Positions 1 through 9,608 are shown, numbered from the stretch's first letter. The stretch: 60,024 nucleotides of DNA from Streptococcus halichoeri (GCF_009870755.1 NZ_WLZU01000008.1:1-60024), one strand, 5' to 3'. Translations and numbers: made by a program. Notes: generated from the sequence alone by a model not told the origin.

Positions 1-221
1 AATGCCATAACTATAGTATAGCATACATTGCCGTTCACAACAATAAATAGAGATAAAAAATCAAAAGAAATACCGCTGTTATCGCAAAAACAACCCCTGC
101 GAAGTCAATTAACTGATAAACTCGGGAAATAGGATGGCAGTGCCTTTTTTAACATTTTTTAGGTTTTCTAAAAATCAACCAGCTTCTTTTTGGCTGAGCG
201 TTAGCTTTAGCAGGATAAGCA
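1..221. other. AT-rich region with no gene seen, upstream of malR
   Basis: No reading frame here looks like a real gene. The stretch is AT-rich. Its only notable part is a 24-base block at 126-149 that recurs exactly, on the same strand, inside miaA at 8193-8216. The short GGCA/TGCC palindrome followed by T's near 136-150 might be the end of a transcript coming from outside the window, but the loop is too small for a convincing terminator. Confidence 0.5.
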
Positions 222-251
222 TTGCATTTTATATGATAAAATGAGTATAAT
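222..251 (+). promoter_or_regulatory. Probable malR promoter
   Basis: TTGCAT at 222-227 and TATAAT at 246-251 are separated by 18 bases, close to the sigma-A consensus. The expected transcription start near 258 leaves a leader of about 70 bases before the malR ATG at 329. That leader contains the inverted repeat at 273-304. Confidence 0.55.
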
Positions 252-272
252 GAATAGGAAGCTATTATGGCA

Positions 273-304
273 ATGACATCCATTGTCCTAAGGACTGATG
301 TCAT
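273..304 (+). repeat. 32-bp interrupted palindrome in the malR leader
   Basis: The outer arms ATGACATC (273-280) and GATGTCAT (297-304) are exact inverted repeats. Inside them GTCCT (285-289) and AGGAC (291-295) form a second exact pair around one base. The element lies downstream of the predicted malR promoter and ends 14 bases before the ribosome binding site. It could be a protein operator (autoregulation) or an RNA hairpin. It does not resemble the MalR-like operator found in front of malQ, so its partner is unknown. Confidence 0.55.
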
Positions 305-328
305 AAAATGAATAATTAAAGAGGTTAT

Positions 329-1384
329 ATGGTAACGATTAAAGATGTCGCAAAGGAAGCGGGTGTTAATCCCTCTACGGTTAGCCGCGTTTTAAAAGAT
401 AATCATTCTATTTCTCAAAAAACAAAAGATAAAGTTAAAAAGGCAATGCGTGATTTAGGCTATGTCCCTAATGTGGCTGCACAAATGCTTGCCAGTGGTT
501 TAACGCATAATATTGGATTGGTATTTCCTCCTATTACACTTAATGATCGTCTGAGCGAGCCCTTTTTCATGCAGATTCTAACGACCATTACCAATGAAGC
601 CAAGCAGCACCACTTTACTGTTTCTACGGCAACGGCCATGACAGTTGAAGATTTGTTAGCTCAGGTTACCTTGATGCACATGCAAAAAAGAGCCGATGGT
701 TTTATCGTTTTGTACTCTGAAGAGCATGATCCGATTCGACGGTATCTGATGGATAATCATATTCCCTTTGTGATAGTTGGGGCGCCAGAGGGTGATGAAA
801 ATCAAATGACCTATATTGATAATGATAATCAGCTAATGGCCAAAACTGCTGTGAATTACCTATATGACAAGGGTCATCGCAATATTTTATTTATTACAGA
901 TGAGCTAGATTCTGAAGTGGCTTCTGAACGTTATTTTGGTTACTTAAAAGGCTGTCTCAAAAAAGGCGTGCCTTCGCATGAGATGCTTTTGTTTGACCGC
1001 AAGGATCCTTTACGAATCGAGGCCTTGATGCAAACGATTCGGGATCAAAAAGCAACGGCTTTGGTGGTGATTGGGGATATTTTATGTGTCCGTTTAATCC
1101 AACTACTATCTTTTTATGCTATTAAAGTTCCAGATGATATGTCCATTATTACCTTTAACAACTCGATCTACTCTAAATTAATTCATCCTTATCTGACAAC
1201 ATTTGATATTAATGTGGAAAACATTGGCCAAACCAGCTTCAAGCAATTGCTAGAATTGATTAATGCCAAAGACGGGCAGCTCAGCCAAAAAATCGTCGTT
1301 CCCTTCACCCTCATCCCCCGCGAAAGTGTCCGAGACATCCGTGATCAGAACCAGACAGAACCAGACCGCCTTAGTGCGCACTAA
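329..1384 (+). CDS. malR: LacI-family maltose/maltodextrin operon repressor MalR
   Basis: A 351-residue LacI/GalR regulator. The N-terminus has the typical helix-turn-helix and hinge (TIKDVAKEAGVNPSTVSRVL, then VPNVAAQMLASG at about residues 49-60), followed by a periplasmic-binding-protein-like sugar sensor domain. The family represses sugar genes until an inducer, here probably a maltodextrin, binds. The gene lies just upstream of malQ-glgP, and a LacI-type operator sits inside the malQ promoter, which supports the MalR name over other LacI regulators. The start at 329 is chosen because AAAGAGG (318-324) precedes it and the protein begins exactly at the usual HTH. The C-terminal tail after IPRESV is slightly long and polar. 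The family is certain; the exact inducer is inferred from context. Confidence 0.88.
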   Translation: MVTIKDVAKEAGVNPSTVSRVLKDNHSISQKTKDKVKKAMRDLGYVPNVAAQMLASGLTHNIGLVFPPITLNDRLSEPFFMQILTTITNEAKQHHFTVSTATAMTVEDLLAQVTLMHMQKRADGFIVLYSEEHDPIRRYLMDNHIPFVIVGAPEGDENQMTYIDNDNQLMAKTAVNYLYDKGHRNILFITDELDSEVASERYFGYLKGCLKKGVPSHEMLLFDRKDPLRIEALMQTIRDQKATALVVIGDILCVRLIQLLSFYAIKVPDDMSIITFNNSIYSKLIHPYLTTFDINVENIGQTSFKQLLELINAKDGQLSQKIVVPFTLIPRESVRDIRDQNQTEPDRLSAH

Positions 1385-1414
1385 GCAGGCGCAATCTTTA
1401 GATGTAGCCAATAG

Positions 1415-1463
1415 AAAAAGCAGCAGCTGAAAAGGGAGTGCTTTCAACCCTGGCTGCTTTTTT
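1415..1463 (+). terminator. Rho-independent terminator after malR
   Basis: Exact 10-base arms AAAAAGCAGC (1415-1424) and GCTGCTTTTT (1453-1462), the second continuing into a T run. The A run on the other side means it could also work for transcripts on the opposite strand. It separates malR from malQ, so the two are probably transcribed separately. Confidence 0.8.
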
Positions 1464-1835
1464 GCTGTCTAGCTCAGGAATGGTTGAAATCCTTTTATAA
1501 AGGGGGCATTTGATTAGCAAAACGCACAGCACGGCGCGCCTAGGCTCCTATGGCCCAGAGCTTAAAAGCAGTAAGAGGCCAAATATAACCTCCGACATGA
1601 CTGCTCACGGGAACTGCCTACGCAGCGCAATTATCTAAGAATGACAAACGAATGATTGATGTTTTGAAAAAGAACAGTTATCACGTCATTCGTTTTTTTA
1701 GGTGAGGCGTTTTTGGAAGATAATTACTAAAAGTCTATTTTTAGATTCTCGCTATTTTTGAGCCAGCTAGTTCTTTATACCAAGGGCTAGTTTAAAGCGA
1801 GCGGAACATTTTGGCAGTCTTTTTTTTAATATGCC
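1464..1835. other. Intergenic region between malR and malQ with a second terminator-like hairpin
   Basis: No gene is seen. A terminator-like inverted repeat lies at 1646-1699: AAACGAATGA (1646-1655) and TCATTCGTTT (1686-1695), followed by further T's. The part between 1500 and 1640 is richer in GC than its surroundings and contains no convincing frame or repeat. A second terminator with no gene between it and the first suggests a lost gene or a small untranslated transcript. Confidence 0.5.
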
Positions 1836-1864
1836 TTGACTTACGCAACCGCTTGCGCTATAAT
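1836..1864 (+). promoter_or_regulatory. malQ-glgP promoter with a MalR-type operator in the spacer
   Basis: TTGACT (1836-1841) and TATAAT (1859-1864) are separated by exactly 17 bases. Almost the whole spacer is the near-palindrome CGCAACCGCTTGCG (1844-1857), with perfect CGCAA/TTGCG arms, the form expected for LacI-family and MalR operators. A repressor bound here would cover both core promoter boxes. The ribosome binding site AAGGAG (1885-1890) and ATG at 1897 follow. The sequence also resembles a CcpA cre site, so MalR and CcpA are not fully separable by eye. Confidence 0.8.
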
Positions 1865-1896
1865 TTGCTCATAACCTAAATGTCAAGGAGAAACGT

Positions 1897-3387
1897 ATGA
1901 GTAAACGAGCAAGCGGAGTTTTGATGCATATCAGCTCCCTACCGGGAAAATTTGGGATAGGTTCCTTTGGCCAGTCTGCCTATGATTTTGTGGATTTTTT
2001 AGTTGCTGCCAAACAAACCTATTGGCAAATTTTGCCTTTAACCACAACGAGTTTTGGTGACTCTCCTTATCAATCCTTTTCGGCGGTTGCTGGCAATCCC
2101 CATTTTATTGACCTGGATCTGCTAGCTGAGCAAGGCTTATTAGAACCAGCTGACTATGCGGATGTTGATTTTGGCCAGGACTTAGAGGCGGTTGACTATG
2201 CTTTGATCTACCAACAGCGTCGTCCCCTCTTACAAAAAGCTGTCACTACTTTTTTGGCGTCTATGCAAAATCGCCGAGCATTGCAGCAGTTTGAGCAAGA
2301 GGCATCATGGGTCAATGATTATGCCGAGTTCATGGCGATCAAGGAACATTTTGGCAACAAGGCCCTGCAAGCATGGGACGATATGGCCATTATTAAGCGG
2401 GAGGAGGCTGCGCTAGCCCATTATCGAAAAGAACTGACAGATGGTATTGCTTACCATAAAGTTTGCCAATATTTCTTCTTTAACCAATGGTTGGCCTTGA
2501 AGGCTTATGCTAATGAGCATGGTATTGAGATTATTGGGGATATGCCGATTTATGTTTCAGCAGATAGTGTCGAAGTTTGGACCATGCCTGAGCTCTTTAA
2601 GGTAGATCAGGAGAAAAAACCGCTATATATTGCCGGTGTTCCGGCAGATGACTTTAGTGACGATGGGCAATTATGGGGCAATCCGATCTATAACTGGTTA
2701 GAGCATCAAAACACACATTTTGCCTGGTGGGTCTACCGCATTCAAGAAAGCTGCAAGATTTACGACAAGGTTCGCATTGATCATTTCAAGGGCTTTTCTG
2801 ATTTTTGGGAAATTCCTGCCGGGGACCAAACTGCAAAAAATGGTCATTGGGAGGCAGCGCCTGGTTTGGAATTATTTAAGACTGTGCGTGAACAACTAGG
2901 TCAGTTGCCTATTATTGCAGAGAATCTGGGTTATATTGACGAAAAAGCCGAACACTTATTGGCCTCAACGGGCTTTCCCGGGATGAAAATTCTGGAGTTT
3001 GGTTTGTATGATGAAACTAGCCAAAGCATGGAATTACCTCATCACCATGAGCGTAACTGCATCGTCTACACGGGGACGCATGATAATGAGGTCGTCAATG
3101 GCTGGTATGAAAATCTAACCGTTAAACAAGCCCGATTTGTGCGCCGCTACCTTCACATGCATGAGGGTGAGCCGATTACCAAAGCGATGCTACGGACCAT
3201 TTTTGCATCGGTTGGCGATACAGCCATCTTTTGCATGCAAGATTTGCTAGATAAGGATGCATCCAGCCGGATGAATAGGCCAAACACCGTTGGTGGAAAC
3301 TGGCAATGGCGGATGCGGGCTTGTGAGCTGACCCAGGACCATATTGATTACCTGGTGGAACTAACCGAATTGTATGGACGTGCTTAA
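1897..3387 (+). CDS. malQ: 4-alpha-glucanotransferase (amylomaltase, GH77)
   Basis: A 496-residue cytoplasmic enzyme that moves glucan segments between maltodextrins and releases glucose, feeding GlgP with longer chains. Family hallmarks are visible: VLMHISSLPGKFGIGSFG at the N-terminus, VRIDHFKGF around the nucleophile Asp, IIAENLGYI with the acid/base Glu, and YTGTHDNEVVNGW with the transition-state Asp. The length matches GH77 bacterial enzymes (about 490-500). It has a strong ribosome binding site, AAGGAG seven bases before the ATG. glgP follows after 37 bases, so the two form one operon driven by the MalR-controlled promoter upstream. Confidence 0.95.
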   Translation: MSKRASGVLMHISSLPGKFGIGSFGQSAYDFVDFLVAAKQTYWQILPLTTTSFGDSPYQSFSAVAGNPHFIDLDLLAEQGLLEPADYADVDFGQDLEAVDYALIYQQRRPLLQKAVTTFLASMQNRRALQQFEQEASWVNDYAEFMAIKEHFGNKALQAWDDMAIIKREEAALAHYRKELTDGIAYHKVCQYFFFNQWLALKAYANEHGIEIIGDMPIYVSADSVEVWTMPELFKVDQEKKPLYIAGVPADDFSDDGQLWGNPIYNWLEHQNTHFAWWVYRIQESCKIYDKVRIDHFKGFSDFWEIPAGDQTAKNGHWEAAPGLELFKTVREQLGQLPIIAENLGYIDEKAEHLLASTGFPGMKILEFGLYDETSQSMELPHHHERNCIVYTGTHDNEVVNGWYENLTVKQARFVRRYLHMHEGEPITKAMLRTIFASVGDTAIFCMQDLLDKDASSRMNRPNTVGGNWQWRMRACELTQDHIDYLVELTELYGRA

Positions 3388-3424
3388 GCACACTAAAATT
3401 TTGAATTGAGGAAAAGAGAATCTA

Positions 3425-5689
3425 ATGAACACATTTACAGTATTTGCCGAAAAACGTACAGGGCATACCCTGAGTCAATTGTCTAATAAAGAACTCTATC
3501 TGAGTCTATTAGAGTATGTCAAAGAACAAGCAGCTAAGAAGCCTAAAAATACGACTAAGCGTAAAGTTTACTATATTTCGGCTGAATTTTTAATTGGTAA
3601 GCTATTATCCAATAACCTGATTAATTTAGGACTCTATCAAACCATCAAAGAAGAGCTCGCACAAGCTGGTAAATCCATTGCAGAGATTGAAGATGTGGAA
3701 CTAGAGCCGTCATTAGGAAATGGTGGCTTAGGGCGTCTTGCTTCATGTTTTATTGATTCCATGGCAACACTTGGAATTAACGGTGAAGGTGTTGGCTTGA
3801 ACTACCATTGTGGCCTATTTAAACAGGTTTTTCGTCACAATCAGCAAGAAGCAGAACCTAATTATTGGATTGAAGACCAGTCTTGGTTAGTTCCTACAGA
3901 GGTTTCGTATGATGTGCCATTTCGTCATTTCACCTTGAAATCACGTCTTGATCGCATTGATGTTTTAGGTTACCAACGTGACACTAAAAATTATTTGAAC
4001 CTATTTGACATTGAGGCTGTGGATTATGGCTTGATTAAACAAGGCATCAGTTTTGATAAAACGGAAATCAAAAAGAACCTAACCCTCTTTTTATACCCTG
4101 ATGATTCAGATAAAAATGGTGAATTGCTGCGCATTTACCAACAATACTTCATGGTCTCTAATGCCGCTCAGCTCTTGATTGATGAGGCCCTAGAACGTGG
4201 CTCTAATTTGTACGATCTTCCTGACTATGCTTATGTCCAAATCAACGATACCCACCCATCAATGGTCATTCCTGAGTTGGTTCGTTTATTAACACAAAAG
4301 CATGGCATGACTTTTGAAGAAGCGGTAGCTATTGTTAGACAAATGGTAGGGTATACCAACCATACGATTTTATCAGAAGCCTTAGAAAAATGGCCAATCG
4401 ATTACTTGCGTGAAGTTGTGCCTCACTTGGTTACCATTATTGAGCAACTAGACCAATTGATTGCGACAGAAGTTGACAATCCTGCTTTACAAATTATTGA
4501 TAAAGATGGACGAGTTCATATGGCGCACATGGATATTCATTTTGCTACCAGCGTCAATGGGGTTGCTGCCCTTCATACGGAAATTCTTAAGACTAGCGAA
4601 TTAAAAGAATTTTATCAACTTTATCCTGAAAAATTCAATAATAAAACCAATGGTATTACCTTCCGTCGCTGGTTAGAGTTTGCTAACCAAGATTTAGCTG
4701 CTTATTTGAAAGAATTAATCGGTGATGACTATCTTACAGATGGCACCAAATTAGAAAAATTATTGGCCTTTGTAGATGACCCTGCTGTGCATCAACGCTT
4801 AGCAGATATTAAGGCTAACAACAAGCTGGCCTTGAAGCGTTACCTCAAAGAGAACAAAGGCATTGATTTGGATGAAAACTCGATTATTGATACACAAATC
4901 AAGCGCTTCCATGAATACAAACGCCAACAAATGAATGCGCTATATGTCATCCACAAATACTTAGAAATCAAAAATGGCAAGTTACCTAAACGCAAACTGA
5001 CAGTGATTTTTGGCGGCAAAGCAGCACCAGCCTACGTGATTGCTCAAGACATTATTCACTTGATCCTTTGCCTGTCCGAATTAATCAATAATGACCCAGA
5101 GGTAAGCCCATACCTCAACGTTCACTTGGTGGAAAACTATAATGTCACAGTAGCTGAACACTTGATCCCAGCATCTGATATTTCTGAACAAATTTCCTTA
5201 GCTTCAAAAGAGGCCTCAGGCACAGGTAATATGAAATTTATGCTCAACGGGGCCTTGACCTTAGGGACTATGGACGGTGCTAATGTAGAAATTGCAGAGC
5301 TGGCAGGTATGGACAATATCTATACTTTTGGTCAAGATTCTGATACCATTATTCGTTTGTATGCTGAAGGTGGCTATGTATCTAAACATTACTATGATAG
5401 CCATCCAGCAATCAAAGCAGCGGTTAATTTTATCATTAGCCCTGACATGTTGAAAATTGGTAATGAGCAACGTTTAGAGCGGCTTTACTTGGAATTAATC
5501 AACAAAGACTGGTTTATGACTTTGATTGATTTGGAAGATTATATCCAGACAAAAGAACGGATGTTGGCTGATTATGAAGACCAAGATCTTTGGATGACAA
5601 AGGTTGTGCATAATATTGCCAAAGCAGGTTTCTTCTCATCTGATCGCACTATCGAACAATACAATCAAGACATTTGGCAATCTTATTAA
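3425..5689 (+). CDS. glgP: Glycogen/maltodextrin phosphorylase (GT35)
   Basis: A 754-residue phosphorylase that splits alpha-1,4-glucans with phosphate to give glucose-1-phosphate, using pyridoxal phosphate. Recognisable segments are [14 protein letters not shown] near residue 100, NDTHPSM near 280, [11 protein letters not shown] near 413, and [20 protein letters not shown], which holds the PLP-binding lysine. The length is typical of the bacterial maltodextrin phosphorylases called MalP or GlgP. It follows malQ with GAGGAAAAGAGAA as ribosome binding region, and there are no glycogen synthesis genes nearby. Use of imported maltodextrins therefore fits better than glycogen turnover. A terminator at 5696-5751 ends the operon. 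Confidence 0.94.
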   Translation: MNTFTVFAEKRTGHTLSQLSNKELYLSLLEYVKEQAAKKPKNTTKRKVYYISAEFLIGKLLSNNLINLGLYQTIKEELAQAGKSIAEIEDVELEPSLGNGGLGRLASCFIDSMATLGINGEGVGLNYHCGLFKQVFRHNQQEAEPNYWIEDQSWLVPTEVSYDVPFRHFTLKSRLDRIDVLGYQRDTKNYLNLFDIEAVDYGLIKQGISFDKTEIKKNLTLFLYPDDSDKNGELLRIYQQYFMVSNAAQLLIDEALERGSNLYDLPDYAYVQINDTHPSMVIPELVRLLTQKHGMTFEEAVAIVRQMVGYTNHTILSEALEKWPIDYLREVVPHLVTIIEQLDQLIATEVDNPALQIIDKDGRVHMAHMDIHFATSVNGVAALHTEILKTSELKEFYQLYPEKFNNKTNGITFRRWLEFANQDLAAYLKELIGDDYLTDGTKLEKLLAFVDDPAVHQRLADIKANNKLALKRYLKENKGIDLDENSIIDTQIKRFHEYKRQQMNALYVIHKYLEIKNGKLPKRKLTVIFGGKAAPAYVIAQDIIHLILCLSELINNDPEVSPYLNVHLVENYNVTVAEHLIPASDISEQISLASKEASGTGNMKFMLNGALTLGTMDGANVEIAELAGMDNIYTFGQDSDTIIRLYAEGGYVSKHYYDSHPAIKAAVNFIISPDMLKIGNEQRLERLYLELINKDWFMTLIDLEDYIQTKERMLADYEDQDLWMTKVVHNIAKAGFFSSDRTIEQYNQDIWQSY

Positions 5690-5695
5690 GCAATA

Positions 5696-5751
5696 ATCAA
5701 AAATAGCCAGCTTAGGGTGACCTGTGAGAGGTCTACCTTGGCTGGTTTTTG
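5696..5751 (+). terminator. Terminator after glgP
   Basis: A long imperfect stem begins in the A-rich stretch before AGCCAGC, has AGGGTGACCT pairing imperfectly with AGGTCTACCT, and closes with TTGGCTGG followed by five T's. It starts a few bases after the glgP stop codon. Confidence 0.7.
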
Positions 5752-5862
5752 CGAGTTGGTATTGTGATAAAATGTACAAGCTAATTTGTTGCTTGTCTGG
5801 CTTTTGGCAGGTTATAATAAAAGATAAAGCAAAAGAATAAAAGAATTGGAGATAACTTAACT

Positions 5863-6849
5863 GTGTCTGAAAACATTCGTGTTTTACTCTATTACAAATA
5901 CGTTCCTATTGAAAATGCTAAAGAATATGCTGCGCAGCACTTGGAATTTTGTAAATCCATTGGTCTTAAGGGCCGGATTTTAATTGCTGACGAAGGCATT
6001 AACGGTACCGTCTCTGGTGATTATGAAACCACCCAAAAATACATGGATTGGGTGCACAGTGATGAGCGTTTTGCTGATCTTTGGTTCAAAATTGACGAAG
6101 AAAAAGAACAAGCTTTTCGGAAAATGTTTGTGCGTTACAAAAAAGAAATTGTTCATCTAGGCTTAGAAGACAATGACTTTGATCAGGATATTAACCCTCT
6201 AGAAACCACGGGAGCCTATTTAAATCCCCAAGAGTTCAAAGAAGCCTTGCTAGATGAAAATACTGTTGTCCTTGATACGCGCAATGACTATGAATATGAT
6301 TTAGGTCATTTCCGTGGGGCTATTCGTCCTGATATTCGTAATTTCCGTGAATTACCCCAATGGGTACGTGATCATAAAGAACAATTTATGGAAAAACGGG
6401 TAGTTGTTTATTGTACCGGTGGTGTGCGGTGTGAAAAATTCTCAGGTTGGATGGTTCGTGAGGGCTTCAAGGATGTTGGGCAATTACACGGCGGCATCGC
6501 TACCTACGGTAAGGATCCAAAGGTGCAAGGAGAACTATGGGACGGTGCTATGTATGTCTTTGATGAGCGCATTTCGGTGCCTATTAACCATGTTGACCCT
6601 ACCATTATCGGTAAGGACCATTTTGATGGTTCGCCTTGTGAACGCTATGTGAATTGTGCCAACCCATTTTGCAATAAGCAAATTTTTGCTTCTGAAGCAA
6701 ATGAAGCCAAATACTTGCGCGGCTGCTCACCAGAATGCCGAGCTCATGAACGTAATCGCTACGTGCAAGAACATGGCTTAACGCGCACGCAATGGGCTGA
6801 GCGCTTAGCTGTTCTTGGGGAAGTCTTGCCTGAGGCAGTAACCGCCTAA
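5863..6849 (+). CDS. trhO: tRNA uridine(34) hydroxylase TrhO (rhodanese-domain, UPF0176)
   Basis: A 328-residue protein of the TrhO/YceA family, which makes 5-hydroxyuridine at the wobble base of certain tRNAs. An N-terminal ferredoxin-like domain ([15 protein letters not shown]) is followed by a rhodanese domain: [18 protein letters not shown], then [15 protein letters not shown] with the conserved active-site Cys. The C-terminal part is Cys-rich ([22 protein letters not shown]), as in the family. The start is GTG at 5863, with TTGGAGA about ten bases upstream; the family normally begins at this point. It stands alone between glgP and a convergent small gene. Confidence 0.92.
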   Translation: MSENIRVLLYYKYVPIENAKEYAAQHLEFCKSIGLKGRILIADEGINGTVSGDYETTQKYMDWVHSDERFADLWFKIDEEKEQAFRKMFVRYKKEIVHLGLEDNDFDQDINPLETTGAYLNPQEFKEALLDENTVVLDTRNDYEYDLGHFRGAIRPDIRNFRELPQWVRDHKEQFMEKRVVVYCTGGVRCEKFSGWMVREGFKDVGQLHGGIATYGKDPKVQGELWDGAMYVFDERISVPINHVDPTIIGKDHFDGSPCERYVNCANPFCNKQIFASEANEAKYLRGCSPECRAHERNRYVQEHGLTRTQWAERLAVLGEVLPEAVTA

Positions 6850-6952
6850 GCTTGGCTACCTAACAGATAGGTTTTAACCTCAACTATCAGCGTAAAGAAA
6901 AACCTTTTGGTTCATTGGCAATGATAGCGAGTGACTGATACGATAACTAAGT

Positions 6953-6986
6953 AGGAGAGCAGCTAAAAAGCAGCTTTCCTTTTGTG
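6953..6986 (+). terminator. Weak terminator-like hairpin after trhO
   Basis: GGAGAGCAGCT and AGCAGCTTTCC form a stem with two mismatches around an A-rich loop, followed by TTTTGTG. It is the only candidate terminator for trhO before the convergent gene, which has its own at 7052-7083. Confidence 0.4.
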
Positions 6987-7051
6987 CTTCTATAAGACCT
7001 GCGGTGCTATTATCTGCGACAAAATTGCTAGCGCTTTTTGCAAGCCAATAA

Positions 7052-7083
7052 AAAAAGAAACTGGGGAAGTCTCCAGTTCTTTT
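7052..7083 (-). terminator. Bidirectional terminator between trhO and the DUF3042 gene
   Basis: On the - strand AAAGAACTGG, a short loop and CCAGTTTC are followed by T6. The + strand copy also ends in T's (CCAGTTCTTTTG). It lies immediately downstream of the DUF3042 stop codon. Confidence 0.75.
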
Positions 7084-7091
7084 GTTGCTGC

Positions 7092-7265
7092 TTAACGGGA
7101 TACACGACGACGTGCTGCCTTTTTGCGGTTTTCTTCGATGAATGCTTCTTTTTCTTCTTCGGGTTCAATAATCGTTTTTTTGATGGTCAAGAGCGCGCCA
7201 GCTACTGTAGCAGTAGTGGCAAGGACACCTGTAATGAGACCTTTGGCAAATGGGTATTTTTTCAT
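7092..7265 (-). CDS. Small DUF3042 membrane protein
   Basis: A 57-residue protein starting MKKYPFAKGLITGVLATTA. One hydrophobic segment (about residues 8-28) is followed by a charged tail, EPEEEKEAFIEENRKK and then AARRRVSR. This matches the DUF3042 family of Lactobacillales; its function is unknown. The start at 7265 is preferred over an ATG 21 bases upstream because AGGAGA lies between them and would overlap the longer frame. It is transcribed away from miaA, and the two share the short promoter region 7266-7384. Confidence 0.8.
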   Translation of the reverse strand: MKKYPFAKGLITGVLATTATVAGALLTIKKTIIEPEEEKEAFIEENRKKAARRRVSR

Positions 7266-7316
7266 AACGCTATTCTCCTGTAACATTTATTCTAACCTTT
7301 AGAGTGGTAACATCTA

Positions 7317-7325
7317 TGGTATAAT
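7317..7325 (+). promoter_or_regulatory. Extended -10 promoter for miaA
   Basis: TGGTATAAT is an extended -10 box (TGn plus a perfect TATAAT at 7320-7325) without a good -35. The same TGGTATAAT occurs before hflX (8327-8335), apt (14211-14219) and mutX (24560-24568), so this promoter form is common in this genome. Confidence 0.65.
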
Positions 7326-7384
7326 ATATGTTAGCGAAAAAAGACCGAAATAGCAAGTGAAAGGGTATGCTTTGAAGATTTGAC

Positions 7385-8296
7385 ATGACAATAAAAGAAC
7401 CAAGAAAAAAACTAATTGCAGTGGTCGGACCAACTGCCGTGGGAAAGACAGCTCTAGGGATTGAGTTGGCTAAGATGTTTAATGGCGAGATCATCTCTGG
7501 TGATAGCCAACAAGTCTATAAGGGGCTAGATATTGGTACCGCCAAAGCCAGTGCTAGGGAGCAAGCGCTGGTGAAACACCATTTAATAGATATTCGAGAG
7601 CCCTGGGAAAATTATTCTGTTTATGATTTCGTCCAGGATGCGACCAGGGCGCTAGATGACATTATGGCCGCTGGTAAGTTGCCGATTATTGTTGGGGGAA
7701 CGGGCCTTTACATCCAAAGTTTGATTGAAGGTTATCACCTTGGTGGAGAGGTTGATCAGGCGGCTCTCTTAGCCTACCGCGCAGCCTTATCGAAACTGAC
7801 AAACCAGCAACTCTATCAGCAAGTCAAAAAGGCCAGGCTTGCCATTAATGAGCCCAATCGCCGCCGAGCTATCCGGGCTTTGGAGCGCCATCGTTTTGCC
7901 ACTAAGCAGCAAAATAAGCCTTTTCCCTATGAGGTCTTGCTCCTTGGGCTGACTGATGAAAGAGCCTCCTTATATGAGCGTATCAATCAGCGTGTTGATG
8001 GGATGGTGGAGCAAGGACTGTTAGCAGAAGCTGAGGACCTCTTCACGCATTTTCCTCATGCCCAAGCCAGCCGGGCGATTGGTTATAAAGAATTATTCCC
8101 TTATTTTGCCGGCGAAGCTAGTCTAGATGCGGCCCTAGCTCAGCTCAAACAAAATTCCAGACGATTTGCAAAGCGGCAATTGACCTGGTTTAGAAATAGG
8201 ATGGCAGTGCCTTTTTACCAGATTTCTGAGCCGACCTACCCAGCTGAACTGGTGGCGGACGCGCAAGCCTTCTTGACTAAGAATCCAGCCGATTAG
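7385..8296 (+). CDS. miaA: tRNA dimethylallyltransferase MiaA
   Basis: A 303-residue enzyme that adds a dimethylallyl group to A37 of tRNAs reading UNN codons. The P-loop [13 protein letters not shown] lies at residues 13-25. The conserved [17 protein letters not shown], the [16 protein letters not shown] segment and [14 protein letters not shown] follow, as does the C-terminal [11 protein letters not shown]. The length is standard. The ribosome binding site is weak (GAAGAT about six bases before the ATG), but the N-terminus aligns with the family. A 24-base stretch of this gene (8193-8216) occurs again at 126-149. hflX follows after 67 bases with its own promoter. Confidence 0.95.
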   Translation: MTIKEPRKKLIAVVGPTAVGKTALGIELAKMFNGEIISGDSQQVYKGLDIGTAKASAREQALVKHHLIDIREPWENYSVYDFVQDATRALDDIMAAGKLPIIVGGTGLYIQSLIEGYHLGGEVDQAALLAYRAALSKLTNQQLYQQVKKARLAINEPNRRRAIRALERHRFATKQQNKPFPYEVLLLGLTDERASLYERINQRVDGMVEQGLLAEAEDLFTHFPHAQASRAIGYKELFPYFAGEASLDAALAQLKQNSRRFAKRQLTWFRNRMAVPFYQISEPTYPAELVADAQAFLTKNPAD

Positions 8297-8326
8297 CTGG
8301 TAATACCTAAGCTTTGCTTAGATTTA

Positions 8327-8335
8327 TGGTATAAT
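8327..8335 (+). promoter_or_regulatory. Extended -10 promoter for hflX
   Basis: TGGTATAAT, with TATAAT at 8330-8335. A small hairpin, CTAAGC (8307-8312) and GCTTAG (8316-8321), sits where the -35 would be. The expected start lies near 8342, just before the ribosome binding site TGGAGG at 8351-8356. Confidence 0.6.
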
Positions 8336-8363
8336 AAATGTTACGGTATTTGGAGGTTTGGAC

Positions 8364-9608
8364 ATGAGCTTAATTGAGACACAAAACGCACAAGAACGCG
8401 TTGTTCTGGTTGGTGTGGCCTTACCAGATACACAACAATTTGAAATGTCAATGATTGAACTTGCTAGCCTTGCCCAAACAGCTGGCGCAGAAGTGGTTGC
8501 TAGCTATGAGCAAAAACGTAAAAAGTATGACAGCAAGACCTTAGTGGGCGCTGGAAAATTAAGCGAGATAAGCGCCCGAGTGGCAGCTGATGCAATTGAC
8601 ATGGTTATTGTCAATAACCGGCTCACGCCACGTCAAAATAGCCATTTAGAAGCTGAGCTTGGCGTAAAAGTGATTGATCGCATGCAATTAATTTTAGATA
8701 TTTTTGCCATGCGGGCGCATAGCCATGAAGGCAAATTGCAAGTGCATCTGGCTCAATTGAAATACCTCTTGCCCCGCTTGATGGGGCAAGGAATTCTGCT
8801 TAGCCGTCAAGCTGGTGGTATTGGTAGCCGAGGACCTGGTGAGAGTCAGCTAGAGCTAAATCGCCGCTCAATTCGGCAGCAGATCGCAGATATTGAGCAC
8901 AAGCTCAAGCAAGTCGAACAGAATCGCCAAATTACTCGTGAAAAGCGTTTGACTTCAGAGCCTTTTCGGATTGGTCTCATTGGTTATACCAATGCTGGCA
9001 AGTCAACGATCATGAATCTCATGACCGATCATGACCACTATGAGGCTGATGAATTGTTTGCGACTCTGGATGCTACGACCAAACAGTTATATCTACGAGA
9101 CCACTTTCAGGCGACTCTAACTGATACAGTTGGTTTTATCCAAGATTTGCCAACAGAGCTTGTTGCTGCCTTTAAATCAACCTTGGAAGAAAGCCGTCAT
9201 CTGGATTTGCTCTTACATGTCATTGATGCCAGTGACCCGCACCAGCTAGAGCAAGAGCAGGTCGTGTTAGAGATTCTTCGTGATTTAGGGATGCAACACA
9301 TTCCTCGCTTGACCATTTATAATAAAATGGATTTAGCTCAAGCCTTTACAGTGTCAGCTTTTCCCAATATACAATTGAGCGCGCATGATCACTCTAGTCG
9401 AAAACGCTTACGTACATGGCTAGTTGAGCAGATTTGTGAATTGTTTATACCTTTTTCCATAAGTGTCGATCAGGCTGATTTTTATAAGCTATATGAGCTG
9501 CAAAAGGTTGCCTTCTTAGATGACTATCACTTCGAACAAAGAAAAGAAAACATCAAAGGCTATATCGCCTCAAAGAATAAATGGAGATTAGAAGGATTTT
9601 ATGACTGA
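8364..9608 (+). CDS. hflX: Ribosome-splitting GTPase HflX
   Basis: A 414-residue GTPase that binds the 50S subunit and splits stalled or hibernating ribosomes. An N-terminal HflX domain (YDSKTLVGAGKL, then NNRLTPRQNSHLEAELGVKVIDRMQLIL) and a coiled linker (SRGPGESQLELNRR) precede the G domain. There G1 is GYTNAGKST, G3 is DTVGFI and G4 is NKMD. The ATG at 8364 is chosen over an upstream TTG at 8358 because TGGAGG (8351-8356) is seven bases away. It overlaps the next gene by eight bases and probably leads the operon hflX-unknown-rnz-SDR-recJ. Confidence 0.94.
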   Translation: MSLIETQNAQERVVLVGVALPDTQQFEMSMIELASLAQTAGAEVVASYEQKRKKYDSKTLVGAGKLSEISARVAADAIDMVIVNNRLTPRQNSHLEAELGVKVIDRMQLILDIFAMRAHSHEGKLQVHLAQLKYLLPRLMGQGILLSRQAGGIGSRGPGESQLELNRRSIRQQIADIEHKLKQVEQNRQITREKRLTSEPFRIGLIGYTNAGKSTIMNLMTDHDHYEADELFATLDATTKQLYLRDHFQATLTDTVGFIQDLPTELVAAFKSTLEESRHLDLLLHVIDASDPHQLEQEQVVLEILRDLGMQHIPRLTIYNKMDLAQAFTVSAFPNIQLSAHDHSSRKRLRTWLVEQICELFIPFSISVDQADFYKLYELQKVAFLDDYHFEQRKENIKGYIASKNKWRLEGFYD

